DNA from: Streptosporangiales bacterium
GTDB lineage: Bacteria > Actinomycetota > Actinomycetes > Streptosporangiales > WHST01
Reading direction: 5' to 3'
Length of the DNA: 47,265 nucleotides
NCBI GenBank assembly: GCA_009379825.1
Contig: WHTA01000044.1
Span: 1-47,265, forward strand
Shown here: positions 17,568-25,979 of the stretch, one piece after another
Layout of the letters: each line of letters begins with the position of its first letter
Numbering within the stretch: the stretch's first letter is position 1
Notes under the pieces: generated by a model
Told to the model about the DNA's origin: nothing
What the model saw: only the letters and a program-made list of their open reading frames with translations
Database searches by the model: none
Position numbers and translations under genes: made by a program

Positions 17568-18628
17568 GGCACCTCCTTACCGTCGAGCCTTCGGGTCACC
17601 GTGCGGCTGGCGCCGAACGTGGGCACCACCATGGAGTGCCGCCCAGGACCACCCGTCACCGTGACGACGACGTTGTCCGCGGACGCGACGATCGGCACCA
17701 GGTCGTCGTCGGCCGCCGTCGCGAACGGGTCCGGCCTGATCCTGGCGAACCGCGCCCGGTTCTCCGGTGCGAGCTCCCCCGCCCGCACTCGAGCAAGCTC
17801 GAAGAGCTGCTGTGCCACCGCATCCTTGGTCAGCCCGTCCCGCGCGCACAGGGCCGCGTGTTCCGGCCCGAGCAGCACGAGCACGTCGCCGCCGAGGTAG
17901 ATGTTGTTGTTGCCCAACGTCCGCATGGTGCCGGCGACGGTGACGAGCACGCCGCGGCCGTCGGTGCTGCCGTGGTCGTTGACGTTGTGCGGCGCCTCGG
18001 CCGCGAACACGGTGACCGCACTCGCGTCGGCGTCGACCTCGTGGTCGACCCGCAGCGGCGGCCACGGGCTGGTGTCCTCGTTCTCACCGGCGACGTAGGT
18101 GAACTTGCCCGGCTGCCCGAAGGTGGCCTCGTCGCCGGTGCCCGGGATGCCCTCGCCCACGTTCAGCAGCACCAACCGCACGGCACGGCCGATCACCGCG
18201 TTGGCGCGGGTGCCCGGCCCGAAGACGCCGGCGCCGCAGTTGATGCCGAGCGCATCGACGACGGGTCCGCCGAAGACGGCAAGCGGTGCGCACGGGTGCG
18301 TCGTCGCCTGCACACCGGCGAGGTTGAAGGCGGGTTCGAGCACGGCGCGGAGGGTGGCGAGCACGGCCGGGAAGTGCGCCGGCCGGCACCCGGCGAGTAC
18401 GGCGTTGACGGCCACGCTCTGCACGTCGGCGATCCGTCCGCTCACCGGCACCGGGCCGATCCGTGTGTCGGCGGGTTCGCCGGCCGCCGCGCCCATGGCG
18501 GCGACCCGTTCGCCGGTGGGCGCGACGACGGGCAAGCCATCGCTCCAGCCGTGCGCGGCGGCGAAGTCGTCGACCTCTTCAGCAGTAGCACCCACCTGGT
18601 GCACCCGCTGGAGGTCGAGGGTAGTCAT
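17564..18628 (-). CDS. Conserved protein paired with the UGSC selenoprotein, function unknown
   Basis: This 354-residue soluble protein has no signal peptide or membrane segment. Features include VDDFAAAHGWSDGLPVVAPTGE, a Cys-containing VNAVLAGCRPAHFPAVLATL, THPCAPLAVFGGPVVDALGINCGAGVFGPGTRANAVIGRA, APHNVNDHGSTDG and a late GGPGRHSMVVPTFG. The cysteines in GCRP, HPCAP and INCGAG are candidate redox or metal ligands. It is the first gene of the selenoprotein operon and overlaps the UGSC gene by ATGA, so the two proteins probably form one complex or act in sequence. I cannot name the fold; resemblance to large UGSC partner proteins is from memory of neighbourhoods and not verified. Confidence 0.7.
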   Translation of the reverse strand: MTTLDLQRVHQVGATAEEVDDFAAAHGWSDGLPVVAPTGERVAAMGAAAGEPADTRIGPVPVSGRIADVQSVAVNAVLAGCRPAHFPAVLATLRAVLEPAFNLAGVQATTHPCAPLAVFGGPVVDALGINCGAGVFGPGTRANAVIGRAVRLVLLNVGEGIPGTGDEATFGQPGKFTYVAGENEDTSPWPPLRVDHEVDADASAVTVFAAEAPHNVNDHGSTDGRGVLVTVAGTMRTLGNNNIYLGGDVLVLLGPEHAALCARDGLTKDAVAQQLFELARVRAGELAPENRARFARIRPDPFATAADDDLVPIVASADNVVVTVTGGPGRHSMVVPTFGASRTVTRRLDGKEVP

Positions 18629-18645
18629 GCGCCGCCCTTAGCACT

Positions 18646-18681
18646 TGTACGGTATCCGTACACTTGTACGTGTACCGTATG
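18646..18681. promoter_or_regulatory. Tandem 17-bp operators of the selenoprotein operon
   Basis: Two palindrome-like sites lie 19 bp apart: TGTACGGTATCCGTACA at 18646-18662 (a perfect TGTACG-N5-CGTACA inverted repeat) and TGTACGTGTACCGTATG at 18665-18681. They begin two bases downstream of the predicted -10 box and so cover the transcription start, as expected for a repressor. The same pair arrangement occurs at 19930, 29258 and 29381. Confidence 0.75.
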
Positions 18682-18683
18682 CG

Positions 18684-18712
18684 AACCTACCGACGGCGGT
18701 TACGGCTGTCAA
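18684..18712 (-). promoter_or_regulatory. Sigma70-type promoter of the selenoprotein operon
   Basis: On the minus strand TTGACA (18712-18707) is followed after 17 bases by TAGGTT (18689-18684). It overlaps the 3' end of the MFS gene and points at the four-gene selenoprotein operon. The tandem operators start right after the -10 box. Confidence 0.6.
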
Positions 18713-19895
18713 TGCGACCGAGGCCGGGCAGCACGCCGGCCGAGACCAGCAGGCCGCCCATCATCCAGAAAGCCGCACCCACGCCGACACCGGCCGCGAC
18801 CAGCCCCACGAGTGCGGGGATGGCCACCTGGCCGACGCGGTTGGCCACCATGCGCAGCCCCATCGCGGTACCCCGCAGCTCCGCCGACGTGCGTTGCGCG
18901 ATCTCGGACATGGTCAGCGGCTGCCCTACGCCGAGCGGGAACCCGGCCAGCGCCATCGCCGCGACGAGCAACACCGGCGTGTGCAGCCACGGCACCGCGG
19001 TGAGCACCACGCCGGCCACCAACACACTCAACCGCACGAGCACGGTCCTGCCGACCGCGCGCACCAACAGCGGCAGGCACAGCCGGGACAGCATGGTGCA
19101 ACCTGCCCGCACACCGAGCAGCAGGCCCACCATCCGTGCGTCGACGCCGTTCTCCTCCGCGTACGCCGGCAGGAACACGGCGATCAGGTCGACGGCGATG
19201 AACAGCGCCATGCCGACGTAGATGTACGCGGACACCCCGCGCCTGGTGAGCACGCGCCTGATCCCCGCGCCCTGGCCGACGCGCGTCTTGGCGGCGCCCG
19301 CGAGCCGCTGCCGCGGGTCGGCGGTGCGCATGCCGACCGTCGACAACGCCGCGGCGACCGCCAGCAGGCCCGCGATCACGAAGCCCGGCGCAGTGCTGAG
19401 CTGACCACTGCCGCCCGGCACTCCGGCTGCCACGGCCGTACCGACGATCGGCCCGATGATCTGGCCGAGCGAGGTGAAGATGGTGAACAGCCCGTACCTG
19501 GCGTCCTGCCGCGCAGGTGGGGAGTTGTTCGCGATGTGCGTCTGCAGTCCCATCATGGCGAGCACCTGGCCGAGACCCGTGACCGCGCACCCGATGGCGA
19601 GCGACCAGAGGTTCACCGACCAGACCATCGGCACCACGCCGACGACGAACAGCGCCGCGCCGAAGCGGACCACAGGAGGTTCGCGCCTGCGGTCCAACCA
19701 GCGCCCGGCCGGCAACGCGATGGCGACGGGCAGCAGCGAGAAGCTCGCGGCGATGACACCGACCTCGAACGAGCCGCCGTCGAGCTGCAGCACCCGGTAC
19801 GTCACCAACGGGCGTGCGACGTTGGCCGAGAACTGGATCGCGAGCGCTACGAACGCCATCCGCGCGAGCCAGCCTGGCCAGGATCGGGTCACCAT
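18687..19895 (-). CDS. MFS transporter
   Basis: This 402-residue major facilitator protein has about 12 membrane helices in two halves. The loop between helices 2 and 3 has ALPAGRWLDRRREPPVVRF, close to the MFS signature, and the second half begins near RRVLTRRGVSAYIYVGMALF. The start is the ATG at 19895 with an adjacent GTG at 19898. It diverges from the CoA-transferase genes across a region holding the shared tandem operators, so it is probably co-regulated with the catabolic island and may import a substrate or export a product. Confidence 0.85.
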   Translation of the reverse strand: MVTRSWPGWLARMAFVALAIQFSANVARPLVTYRVLQLDGGSFEVGVIAASFSLLPVAIALPAGRWLDRRREPPVVRFGAALFVVGVVPMVWSVNLWSLAIGCAVTGLGQVLAMMGLQTHIANNSPPARQDARYGLFTIFTSLGQIIGPIVGTAVAAGVPGGSGQLSTAPGFVIAGLLAVAAALSTVGMRTADPRQRLAGAAKTRVGQGAGIRRVLTRRGVSAYIYVGMALFIAVDLIAVFLPAYAEENGVDARMVGLLLGVRAGCTMLSRLCLPLLVRAVGRTVLVRLSVLVAGVVLTAVPWLHTPVLLVAAMALAGFPLGVGQPLTMSEIAQRTSAELRGTAMGLRMVANRVGQVAIPALVGLVAAGVGVGAAFWMMGGLLVSAGVLPGLGRIDSRNRRR

Positions 19896-19929
19896 CACCT
19901 CGTTGACCGGGAACAGTTGATCTCGATAG

Positions 19930-19965
19930 TGTGCGAATACTGTACTAGTGTTTGGATAGTGAACA
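19930..19965. promoter_or_regulatory. Tandem 17-bp operators between MFS and CoA-transferase genes
   Basis: TGTGCGAATACTGTACT (19930-19946) and TGTTTGGATAGTGAACA (19949-19965) stand 19 bp apart, the same period as at the selenoprotein operon. The second is an inverted repeat (TGTTT/GAACA with one mismatch). A possible rightward promoter is TTGACC at 19903-19908 with ATAGTG about 17 bases later. The sites could control both divergent genes, including the iclR gene two genes downstream. Confidence 0.6.
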
Positions 19966-19993
19966 CACATCCGAAGGACTACGAGCGGAGAAG

Positions 19994-20803
19994 ATGGCCA
20001 GGATCCGCACCCTGATCGACGGGATCGGCGAACTCGTGCGCGACGGCGACACCGTCGCACTCGAAGGTTTCACCCACCTGATCCCGACCGCCGCCGCACA
20101 CGAGGTGATCAGGCAGCGCAAGCGCGACCTGACCCTCGTCCGGATGACCCCGGACATCGTGTACGACCAGCTCATCGGCGCCGGCTGCGCGAGCGCGCTG
20201 GTGTTCTCCTGGGGCGGCAACCCCGGCGTCGGCTCGCTGCACAGGTTCAGGGACGCCATCGAGAACTCCTGGCCGCGCCCGCTCACCGTCGACGAGCACA
20301 GCCATGCCGGCATGGCGAACAGGTACGTCGCCGGGGCGAGCGGCCTGCCGTTCGCCGTACTGCGCGGCTACCTCGGCACCGGGCTGGCCGATCAGAACCC
20401 GAACATCAGGACCGTCGACTGCCCGTTCACCGGTGAGCGGCTCGCCGCCGTACCTGCCCTGCGGCCGGACGTCACCATCGTGCACGCGCAACGCGCCGAC
20501 CGCGCGGGCAACGTGCAGATGTGGGGACTCACGGGGATCCAGAAGGAGGCGGTGCTCGCCGCCGAACGCTCGCTGGTCACCGTCGAGGAGGCCGTCGACA
20601 CGCTGACCCCCATGCCGGACCAGGTGATCCTGCCTTCGTGGGCGGTGACCGCGGTCGCCGCCGCACCCGGTGGCGCGCGCCCCTCGTACGCGCACGGCTA
20701 CTACGAACGCGACAACGACGCCTACCGCGAGTGGAGCGAGATCAGCGCCGACCGCGAGCGGTTCACCGACTGGCTGCAAGCCACCGTCGGAGTCGCCACA
20801 TGA
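19994..20803 (+). CDS. CoA-transferase family I, alpha subunit
   Basis: This 269-residue subunit is of the glutaconate / 3-oxoacid CoA-transferase type. It starts MARIRTLIDGIGELVRDGDTVALEGF behind a CGGAGAAG site and has FTHLIPTAAAHEVIRQ, a VFSWGGNPGVGSLHRFRDAIE segment and VTIVHAQRADRAGNVQMWG, which is typical of alpha subunits. It overlaps the beta-subunit start (ATGA). With a working beta subunit it would move CoA from a donor such as succinyl-CoA onto an acid entering or leaving the pathway. The acid is not known. Confidence 0.85.
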   Translation: MARIRTLIDGIGELVRDGDTVALEGFTHLIPTAAAHEVIRQRKRDLTLVRMTPDIVYDQLIGAGCASALVFSWGGNPGVGSLHRFRDAIENSWPRPLTVDEHSHAGMANRYVAGASGLPFAVLRGYLGTGLADQNPNIRTVDCPFTGERLAAVPALRPDVTIVHAQRADRAGNVQMWGLTGIQKEAVLAAERSLVTVEEAVDTLTPMPDQVILPSWAVTAVAAAPGGARPSYAHGYYERDNDAYREWSEISADRERFTDWLQATVGVAT

Positions 20804-21571
20804 CCACGGAGCCACAGTGGATCGCCGACGAGATGATGTCCGTCGCCGCGGCCAGGTCACTGCGCGACGGCGCCACCTGCTTCGTCGGCATCGGGCTGCC
20901 GAGTACTGCGGCCAACCTGGCCAGGCGGCTGCACGCCCCCGACCTCACGTTGATCTACGAGGCGGGCGCACTCGGCGCCAAACCCGGTTGGCCTGCCGCT
21001 GTCCATCGGCGACGGCGTGCTCGCCGACACCGCGGACGCCGTGGTCAGCGTGCCGGAGATCTTCAACTACTGGCTCCAACCCGGCAGGCTCGAGGTCGGC
21101 TTCCTCGGCGCCGCACAGATCGACAGGTTCGCGAACATCAACACGACGGTCATCGGCGACGACTACGCCAACCCGAAGGTACGACTGCCAGGCGCCGGCG
21201 GCGCGCCGGAGATCGCCGCGTCGTGCGGCCAGGTCATCATCATCGTGCGCCAGAGCAAGCGGACCTTCGTCGAGAGCGTCGACTTCGTCACCTCCATCGG
21301 GCACGGCACCGGGCCGGGAGACCGGGACAGGCTCGGCTATCGTGGACGCGGGCCGACCAAGGTCGTCACCGATCTCGGTGTGCTGGAACCGGATCCGACG
21401 AGCTGCGAGCTCACCCTCACCCAACTCCATCCAGGTGTCGACCTCGCTACCGCACGCGAGACCGTGGGGTGGCAACTGGCGGTTGCACCGGACGTACGAG
21501 AAAGTGAACCGCCTACGGCGCACGAGCTCGCCGAGCTGCGCTCGCTCACCGCGAGCGCGAACGCACCCTGA
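20800..21571 (+). pseudogene. CoA-transferase family I, beta subunit, one frameshift
   Basis: The conceptual 256-residue beta subunit starts MTTEPQWIADEMMSVAAARSL and has FVGIGLPSTAANLA and the catalytic-glutamate loop LIYEAGALGAKPG. The frame then breaks: GGTTGGCCTGCC at 20987-20998 carries one extra C (at 20992-20993). Removing it gives GWLPLSIGDGVLADTADAVVSV and an intact remainder (FGNI-like ANINTTVIGDD, VESVDFVTSIGHG). The break lies just after the active-site loop, so the enzyme would be lost if real. Since the alpha subunit and IclR gene around it are intact, sequencing error is a strong alternative. Confidence 0.82.
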
Positions 21572-21594
21572 CCGCGTACACGAAGGAGCATCCG

Positions 21595-22404
21595 ATGGCA
21601 GCACCGGAGGATCCCTCCGAGGAGAACGCGAGCGACCCGCGAGGGGTGCACTTCATCCAGTCGCTGGAACGCGGCCTCAACGTGATCAAGGCGTTCAGCG
21701 CGGACACCCCCGAGCTGACCCTCAGCGAAGTCGCCCGCGCCACCGAGCTCACCCGGGCGGCCGCGCGCCGTTTCCTGCTCACCCTGGTCGACCTGGGCTA
21801 CGTACGCAGCGACGGCAGGCAGTTCTCGCTCACCCCGCGCGTACTCGACCTCGGCTACGCCTACCTGTCCTCGCTGTCGCTGCCCGAGGTCGCCGAACCG
21901 CACCTGGAGCGGCTGGCCGGTGAGATCAAGGAGTCTGCGTCCGTCTCCGTGCTCGACGGCGACGACATCATCTACGTCGCGCGGGTGCCCACGTCGCGCA
22001 TCATGACCGTCGCGATCAACGTCGGCACCAGGTTCCCCGCGTACGCGACGTCGATGGGCCGCGTGCTGCTGGCCGGACTGCCCGAGGCCGAGCTCGACGA
22101 CTACCTCGAGCGCACCGACCGCGGTCAGCTCACCGGCAAGACCACCACGTCCGCCAGCACCCTGCGCGGCGAACTGCGCAAGGTGCGCGACCAGGGGTGG
22201 GCGCTCGTCGACCAGGAGCTGGAGGACGGGCTGCGTTCCATCGCCGCACCGATCCACGACCACACCGGCCAGGTGATCGCGGCGGCGAACATCTCCACGG
22301 CGGCGAGCCGTACCCCGGTGGCGAAGATGCGCCGCGACCTGCTCCCGCCGCTGCTCGACGCCACCAAGCGGATCGAGAGCGACCTGCGCGCCGCCCGCGC
22401 CTAG
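21595..22404 (+). CDS. IclR-family transcriptional regulator
   Basis: This 269-residue regulator has a winged-helix domain at about 18-80 (FIQSLERGLNVIKAFSADTPELTLSEVA, then LTRAAARRFLLTLVDLGYV) and an IclR ligand domain after it (SASVSVLDGDDIIYVARVP, GTRFPAYATSMGRVLLAGL, VDQELEDGLRSIAAPI). It resembles the PcaR/PobR branch that governs aromatic and beta-ketoadipate catabolism. It follows the CoA-transferase genes with a GAAGGAG site and ends in a 4-base convergent overlap. IclR proteins bind as tetramers to paired sites, which fits the tandem operators seen at four promoters here, one of them its own operon's. Confidence 0.9.
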   Translation: MAAPEDPSEENASDPRGVHFIQSLERGLNVIKAFSADTPELTLSEVARATELTRAAARRFLLTLVDLGYVRSDGRQFSLTPRVLDLGYAYLSSLSLPEVAEPHLERLAGEIKESASVSVLDGDDIIYVARVPTSRIMTVAINVGTRFPAYATSMGRVLLAGLPEAELDDYLERTDRGQLTGKTTTSASTLRGELRKVRDQGWALVDQELEDGLRSIAAPIHDHTGQVIAAANISTAASRTPVAKMRRDLLPPLLDATKRIESDLRAARA

Positions 22405-22817
22405 GCCGGGCCGAACCGGGCGAGCGACCAGCCGGCCTCCGACGAGATCCGCAGCCGCACCCGCTGGTCGATGCGCAACTGTTGCTTCGACTCCTCGTCG
22501 TCGAACACCAGGTTGGTGATCAGCCGCGGGCCTTCGGTCAGCTCCACCACGGCGACGTAGTACGGCACCTTGTCGGCGAAGTACGCGTGGAACGCCCGGT
22601 GGTAGACGACCCAACTGATCAACATCCCCGTGCCCGCGCTCACCTCGAACCGCCAGTCGGGCAACAGGCACTGCGGGCACTCCTCCCGCGGCGGCAGCCA
22701 CGCGTGCCCGCACGACTGGCATCGCTGGAAACGCAGCTCGCCCGCGGCGAGACCGTCCCAGTACGGCTTGGTCAGGTCGGTCACCGGCGGGGCGGGGAAG
22801 TCGGCCAACGTGGTCAC
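22401..22817 (-). CDS. Zn-ribbon OB-fold (DUF35) acyl-CoA-binding protein
   Basis: This 138-residue protein has the rubredoxin-like zinc ribbon CQSCGHAWLPPREECPQC (four Cys, about residues 33-50) followed by an OB-fold (SWVVYHRAFHAYFADKVPYYVAVVELTEG). DUF35 proteins partner with thiolase-fold enzymes, for example Ltp2-type aldolases of steroid side-chain breakdown. It follows the thiolase-like gene by one base and uses a GTG start. It should stabilise that enzyme and help bind its CoA substrate. Confidence 0.88.
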   Translation of the reverse strand: MTTLADFPAPPVTDLTKPYWDGLAAGELRFQRCQSCGHAWLPPREECPQCLLPDWRFEVSAGTGMLISWVVYHRAFHAYFADKVPYYVAVVELTEGPRLITNLVFDDEESKQQLRIDQRVRLRISSEAGWSLARFGPA

Positions 22818-22818
22818 C

Positions 22819-23955
22819 TCAGTTCCCCAGGATCATCGAGGCGTGCGTGTGCATGGCGCCTCCTTGGTTGGTCACCAACGTGTGCTTTGCGCCAGGCACC
22901 TGGTTCACCGACGTGCCTCGCATCTGGCGTACGGCCTCGATCACCAGCTGCATACCCGGCGTGCCCGTCTCGGCGAGCAGCCCGCCGCTGGTGTTCACCG
23001 GCAGCTGGCCACCCAGCTCCAACGCGCCGTCCTCGACGAAGCGGCCACCGCTACCCTTCGGGCAGAACCCGTAGTCCTCCAACGTCATCAGCACGGTGAT
23101 GGTGAAGCAGTCGTACAGTTGCGCGACGTCGATGTCGGACGGCTTCAGGCCACTGGCCTCGAACACCCGCGCGCCGGCCACCGATGCGGCCGTCGTGGTG
23201 AGGTCCGGCCGCTGCGCGACCTCCCACGACGTCTGCCCGTGCCCGAACCCGAGCACGGGCACCGGAGCCGGCACCCCAAGGGCTCTCGCCCGACGCTCGG
23301 TCGTCACGACCACGGCGGCACCGGAATCCGAGATCAGGCAGCAGTCGTTGCGACGCAACGGTTCCACGACGTACGGGTCGGCCTGGTACTCATCGAGCGT
23401 CAACGGCTTGCGCAGGTGGGCGCTCGGGTTGTCCGCGCCGTGTTTGCGGCACGCCATGGCGATGGCACCGAGCTGGTCGGTCGTCGTGCCGTACTGCTGG
23501 ATGTGCCGCTGCGCGATCATCGCGTACCCGGAGAGCACGCCGAACCAGCCGTACGGCGCCTCGGCGGACGCCAGCGGGCGCTCGTAGGCGCTCCTTGTAC
23601 CAGTGCGGGGGTTGTCGCCGTAACTGACCAGCGCCACCTCGCAGTGCCCGGCCTCGATGGCCGCGGCGGCGAGACAGATCAGCGTGACGTTGGACGCGCC
23701 GCCCTGGTCCCACAGGCCGCCCATCCGCGGCTGCAGGCCGAGCGCCTCGGCGAGCTTCTGCCCGAAGAAGCGCTCGAAGCCGGAGGTGATCGACTTGGTG
23801 AAGACGGCGTCCACCGCAGACTTCTCGATGTTCGCGTCGCCCAGCGCCTCGCGGCACGCCTCCACGTTCAGCGACGTGATCGACCTGCCGGGCAGCTTGC
23901 CGTACTCGGTGTGCCCGATGCCCGCGATGACGATCCTGTCGTCGGGGCCGCTCAT
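22819..23955 (-). CDS. Thiolase-fold (SCP2/Ltp2-like) protein lacking thiolase catalytic residues
   Basis: This 378-residue thiolase-fold protein belongs to the SCPx/Ltp group (IVIAGIGHTEYGKLPGRS, then WDQGGASNVTLICLAAAAIEAG, and VNTSGGLLAETGTPGMQLV). The usual nucleophilic Cys of NCSTG-like motifs is replaced by GGAS, the GHPxGATG histidine is absent, and the C-terminal CxG Cys is missing (NQGGAMHTHASM). With its DUF35 partner it fits better as a retro-aldolase (Ltp2-like), splitting a beta-hydroxyacyl-CoA, than as a thiolase. It overlaps the CaiB-type stop by ATGA. Confidence 0.82.
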   Translation of the reverse strand: MSGPDDRIVIAGIGHTEYGKLPGRSITSLNVEACREALGDANIEKSAVDAVFTKSITSGFERFFGQKLAEALGLQPRMGGLWDQGGASNVTLICLAAAAIEAGHCEVALVSYGDNPRTGTRSAYERPLASAEAPYGWFGVLSGYAMIAQRHIQQYGTTTDQLGAIAMACRKHGADNPSAHLRKPLTLDEYQADPYVVEPLRRNDCCLISDSGAAVVVTTERRARALGVPAPVPVLGFGHGQTSWEVAQRPDLTTTAASVAGARVFEASGLKPSDIDVAQLYDCFTITVLMTLEDYGFCPKGSGGRFVEDGALELGGQLPVNTSGGLLAETGTPGMQLVIEAVRQMRGTSVNQVPGAKHTLVTNQGGAMHTHASMILGN

Positions 23956-25154
23956 ATGACCCCCGCGGCCGCGAACTCGTCGAGAGTCGTCCGGTCGAGG
24001 CCGAGCCAGTCGCCGTACACCTGCTCGTTGTCCTGGCCGAGCGCGCCGCTCGGGCGCGGCTTCTTCCTGCCGACGTCCTCGAGCAGGATCGGGCTGTGCG
24101 GCACGGTCACCGTGCCGAGCTCGGGATGCTCGATGTCCTGCAGCATGCCGCGTGCGTAGTGGTGCGGGTCCGTTGTCACCTCGCTGAGCGTCTGCACCGG
24201 GGCGACGGGCACACCCACGTCGCGCAGCTTGGCGAAGACGTCCTCCTTGCCGAGCGTGCCCACCCAGTCGCCGACCAGCTCGTCGATGGCGTCGATGTGC
24301 GCCACCCGGTCCTTGGTCTGCGCATAGCGCGGGTCGTCGACGAGGTCGTGTCTGCCCATCACCTCGAGCAGCTTGCGCCAGTGGCCGTCGCTCTCACAGA
24401 TGATGCCGACGTGCCCGTCCTTCGCGGCGTACACGTTGTACGGCACCACCGAGTAACCGCCGTGCCTGTTGCCGCTGCGGAAGCCGTCCACGCCGGAGGA
24501 GAAGAAGTGGCCCAGGTTCGACATCATCGACGCGTACACGGCCTCGTGCATGGAGATCTCCACGACCGCGCCCCCTCCGGTGCGCTCCCTGCGGTACAGC
24601 GCGGTGAGGATGCCGCCGTACAGGTGGATGCCGCCGAAGAAGTCGCAGATCGCCGGGCCGGACTTCACCGGCGGCCCGTCGGGGAAACCCGTCACGCCGA
24701 GCACGCCTGAGATCGCCTGCACAGAGAGGTCCATCGCCGGGTACTCCCGGTACGGCCCGGACCGCCCGAAGCCGGACGACTGCGCGTACACCAACCGCGG
24801 GTTGATGGCACGGAGTACGTCGGCGCCGACGCCGAGCCGCTCCATCACGCCGGGACGGTAGTTCTCGACCAGCACGTCGGCCTTCGCGACCAGCTGCTTG
24901 AGCAGGTCCTTACCGCGGTCGTCCTTCAGGTTGAGCGTGACGAAGTTCTTGTTGGAGTGCAGGTTCGCGAACGCGTACCGCGGGCCACCGACCTGCCCAC
25001 GCACCCGCAGGTGCTCGCCGTGTACGGGCTCGACCTTGATGACCGTCGCGCCGCCGAGCGCGAGCAACAGCGTCGCGTACGGTGCGGCATAGATCTGCCC
25101 GAGGTCGATCACGACCAACCCGGCGAGGGGCTCCTTGCCTTCGGTACCAGCCAA
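23952..25154 (-). CDS. CaiB/BaiF-type (family III) CoA-transferase
   Basis: This 400-residue family III CoA-transferase starts at TTG (25154) behind GGAAGG. Motifs are LAGLVVIDLGQIYAAPYATLLLALGGATVIKVEP, NKNFVTLNLKDDRGKDLLKQLVAKADVLVENYRPGVMERLG, and the catalytic aspartate in YPAMDLSVQAISGVLG. It activates an acid to its CoA thioester without ATP, taking CoA from another thioester. Lying in the seven-gene leftward operon, it probably starts degradation of the imported compound, with the family I CoA-transferase acting elsewhere in the pathway. Confidence 0.9.
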   Translation of the reverse strand: MAGTEGKEPLAGLVVIDLGQIYAAPYATLLLALGGATVIKVEPVHGEHLRVRGQVGGPRYAFANLHSNKNFVTLNLKDDRGKDLLKQLVAKADVLVENYRPGVMERLGVGADVLRAINPRLVYAQSSGFGRSGPYREYPAMDLSVQAISGVLGVTGFPDGPPVKSGPAICDFFGGIHLYGGILTALYRRERTGGGAVVEISMHEAVYASMMSNLGHFFSSGVDGFRSGNRHGGYSVVPYNVYAAKDGHVGIICESDGHWRKLLEVMGRHDLVDDPRYAQTKDRVAHIDAIDELVGDWVGTLGKEDVFAKLRDVGVPVAPVQTLSEVTTDPHHYARGMLQDIEHPELGTVTVPHSPILLEDVGRKKPRPSGALGQDNEQVYGDWLGLDRTTLDEFAAAGVI

Positions 25155-25190
25155 CGCGCTGCCAACCTTCCGTTCCTGGGGAGCCGGCGC

Positions 25191-25979
25191 TCACAGCACC
25201 GACGCCGCACCACCATCCACGTTCACGGCCGTGCCCGTGATGTAACCGCCTTCCGCGGAGACCAACAGCCGCACCAGGCCCGCCACCTCCTCCGGCTCGC
25301 CCACGCGGCCGAGCGGCACCCCGCTGCCCAGCTCGGCGTAGAACTCGTCCCTCGTGCCCAGGGTGCCGGCAGCACGCCACTTGGCGTCGTGCTGCTCGGC
25401 CTTCACCAGCCCGATGCACACGGCGTTGACCAGGATCTGGTGCGGCGCGAGCTCCTTCGAGAGCACCTTCGTGAGCGCCAGCCCGGCCGCGCGCGTGACG
25501 GCGGTGGGCGCGCTGCGCGCGCCCGGCTGCTTGCCGCCGATGGCCAGGATGTTGACGATGCGGCCCGGCTGCTGCCGGCCGACGAGATCCTTGCCCATCA
25601 ACCGCGCGAGCCGGATGGCGGAGAACAGCTTCAGGTCGAAGTCGTTGTGCCAGTCGTCGTCGGTCAGCTCGAGGAACGGCCCACGGTTGGACGTGCCGAC
25701 GTTGTTCACCAACACGTTCACCTGGCCGAACGCGTCGACCACGTCGGCGTAGAGCTTCGCCAGCTGGTCGGCGTCGCGGCAGTCGGTGGGCAACCCGATG
25801 ACCCGCCCGGTGCCGCCCGCGTCGATCTCCTCGACCGCGGCGGCCAGTGGGCCCTCGGAGCGCGCGCAGATCGCAACGCGCGCGCCCTCGCTGTGCAACC
25901 TGGCGGCGATCGCCTTGCCGATGCCGGCACTCCCGCCCGTGACGATTGCAGTGACGTCGGCCAGTGGTTGATCACTCAT
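25191..25979 (-). CDS. SDR-family oxidoreductase with altered active site
   Basis: This 262-residue Rossmann protein has TGGSAGIGKAIAARL (TGxxxGIG), the NNVG motif and the C-terminal GGYITGTAVNVDGG typical of classical SDRs. Where YxxxK is expected after the SxN strand (NILAIGGKQPGARSAPTAVTRAAGL) the sequence reads TAVTR, so neither the catalytic Tyr nor Lys is present. This is seen in some divergent SDR subgroups and suggests a different chemistry or a binding role. The ATG overlaps the thiolase stop (ATGA). In a beta-oxidation-like operon the default guess is 3-hydroxyacyl-CoA dehydrogenase, but the altered site makes that uncertain. Confidence 0.85.
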   Translation of the reverse strand: MSDQPLADVTAIVTGGSAGIGKAIAARLHSEGARVAICARSEGPLAAAVEEIDAGGTGRVIGLPTDCRDADQLAKLYADVVDAFGQVNVLVNNVGTSNRGPFLELTDDDWHNDFDLKLFSAIRLARLMGKDLVGRQQPGRIVNILAIGGKQPGARSAPTAVTRAAGLALTKVLSKELAPHQILVNAVCIGLVKAEQHDAKWRAAGTLGTRDEFYAELGSGVPLGRVGEPEEVAGLVRLLVSAEGGYITGTAVNVDGGAASVL

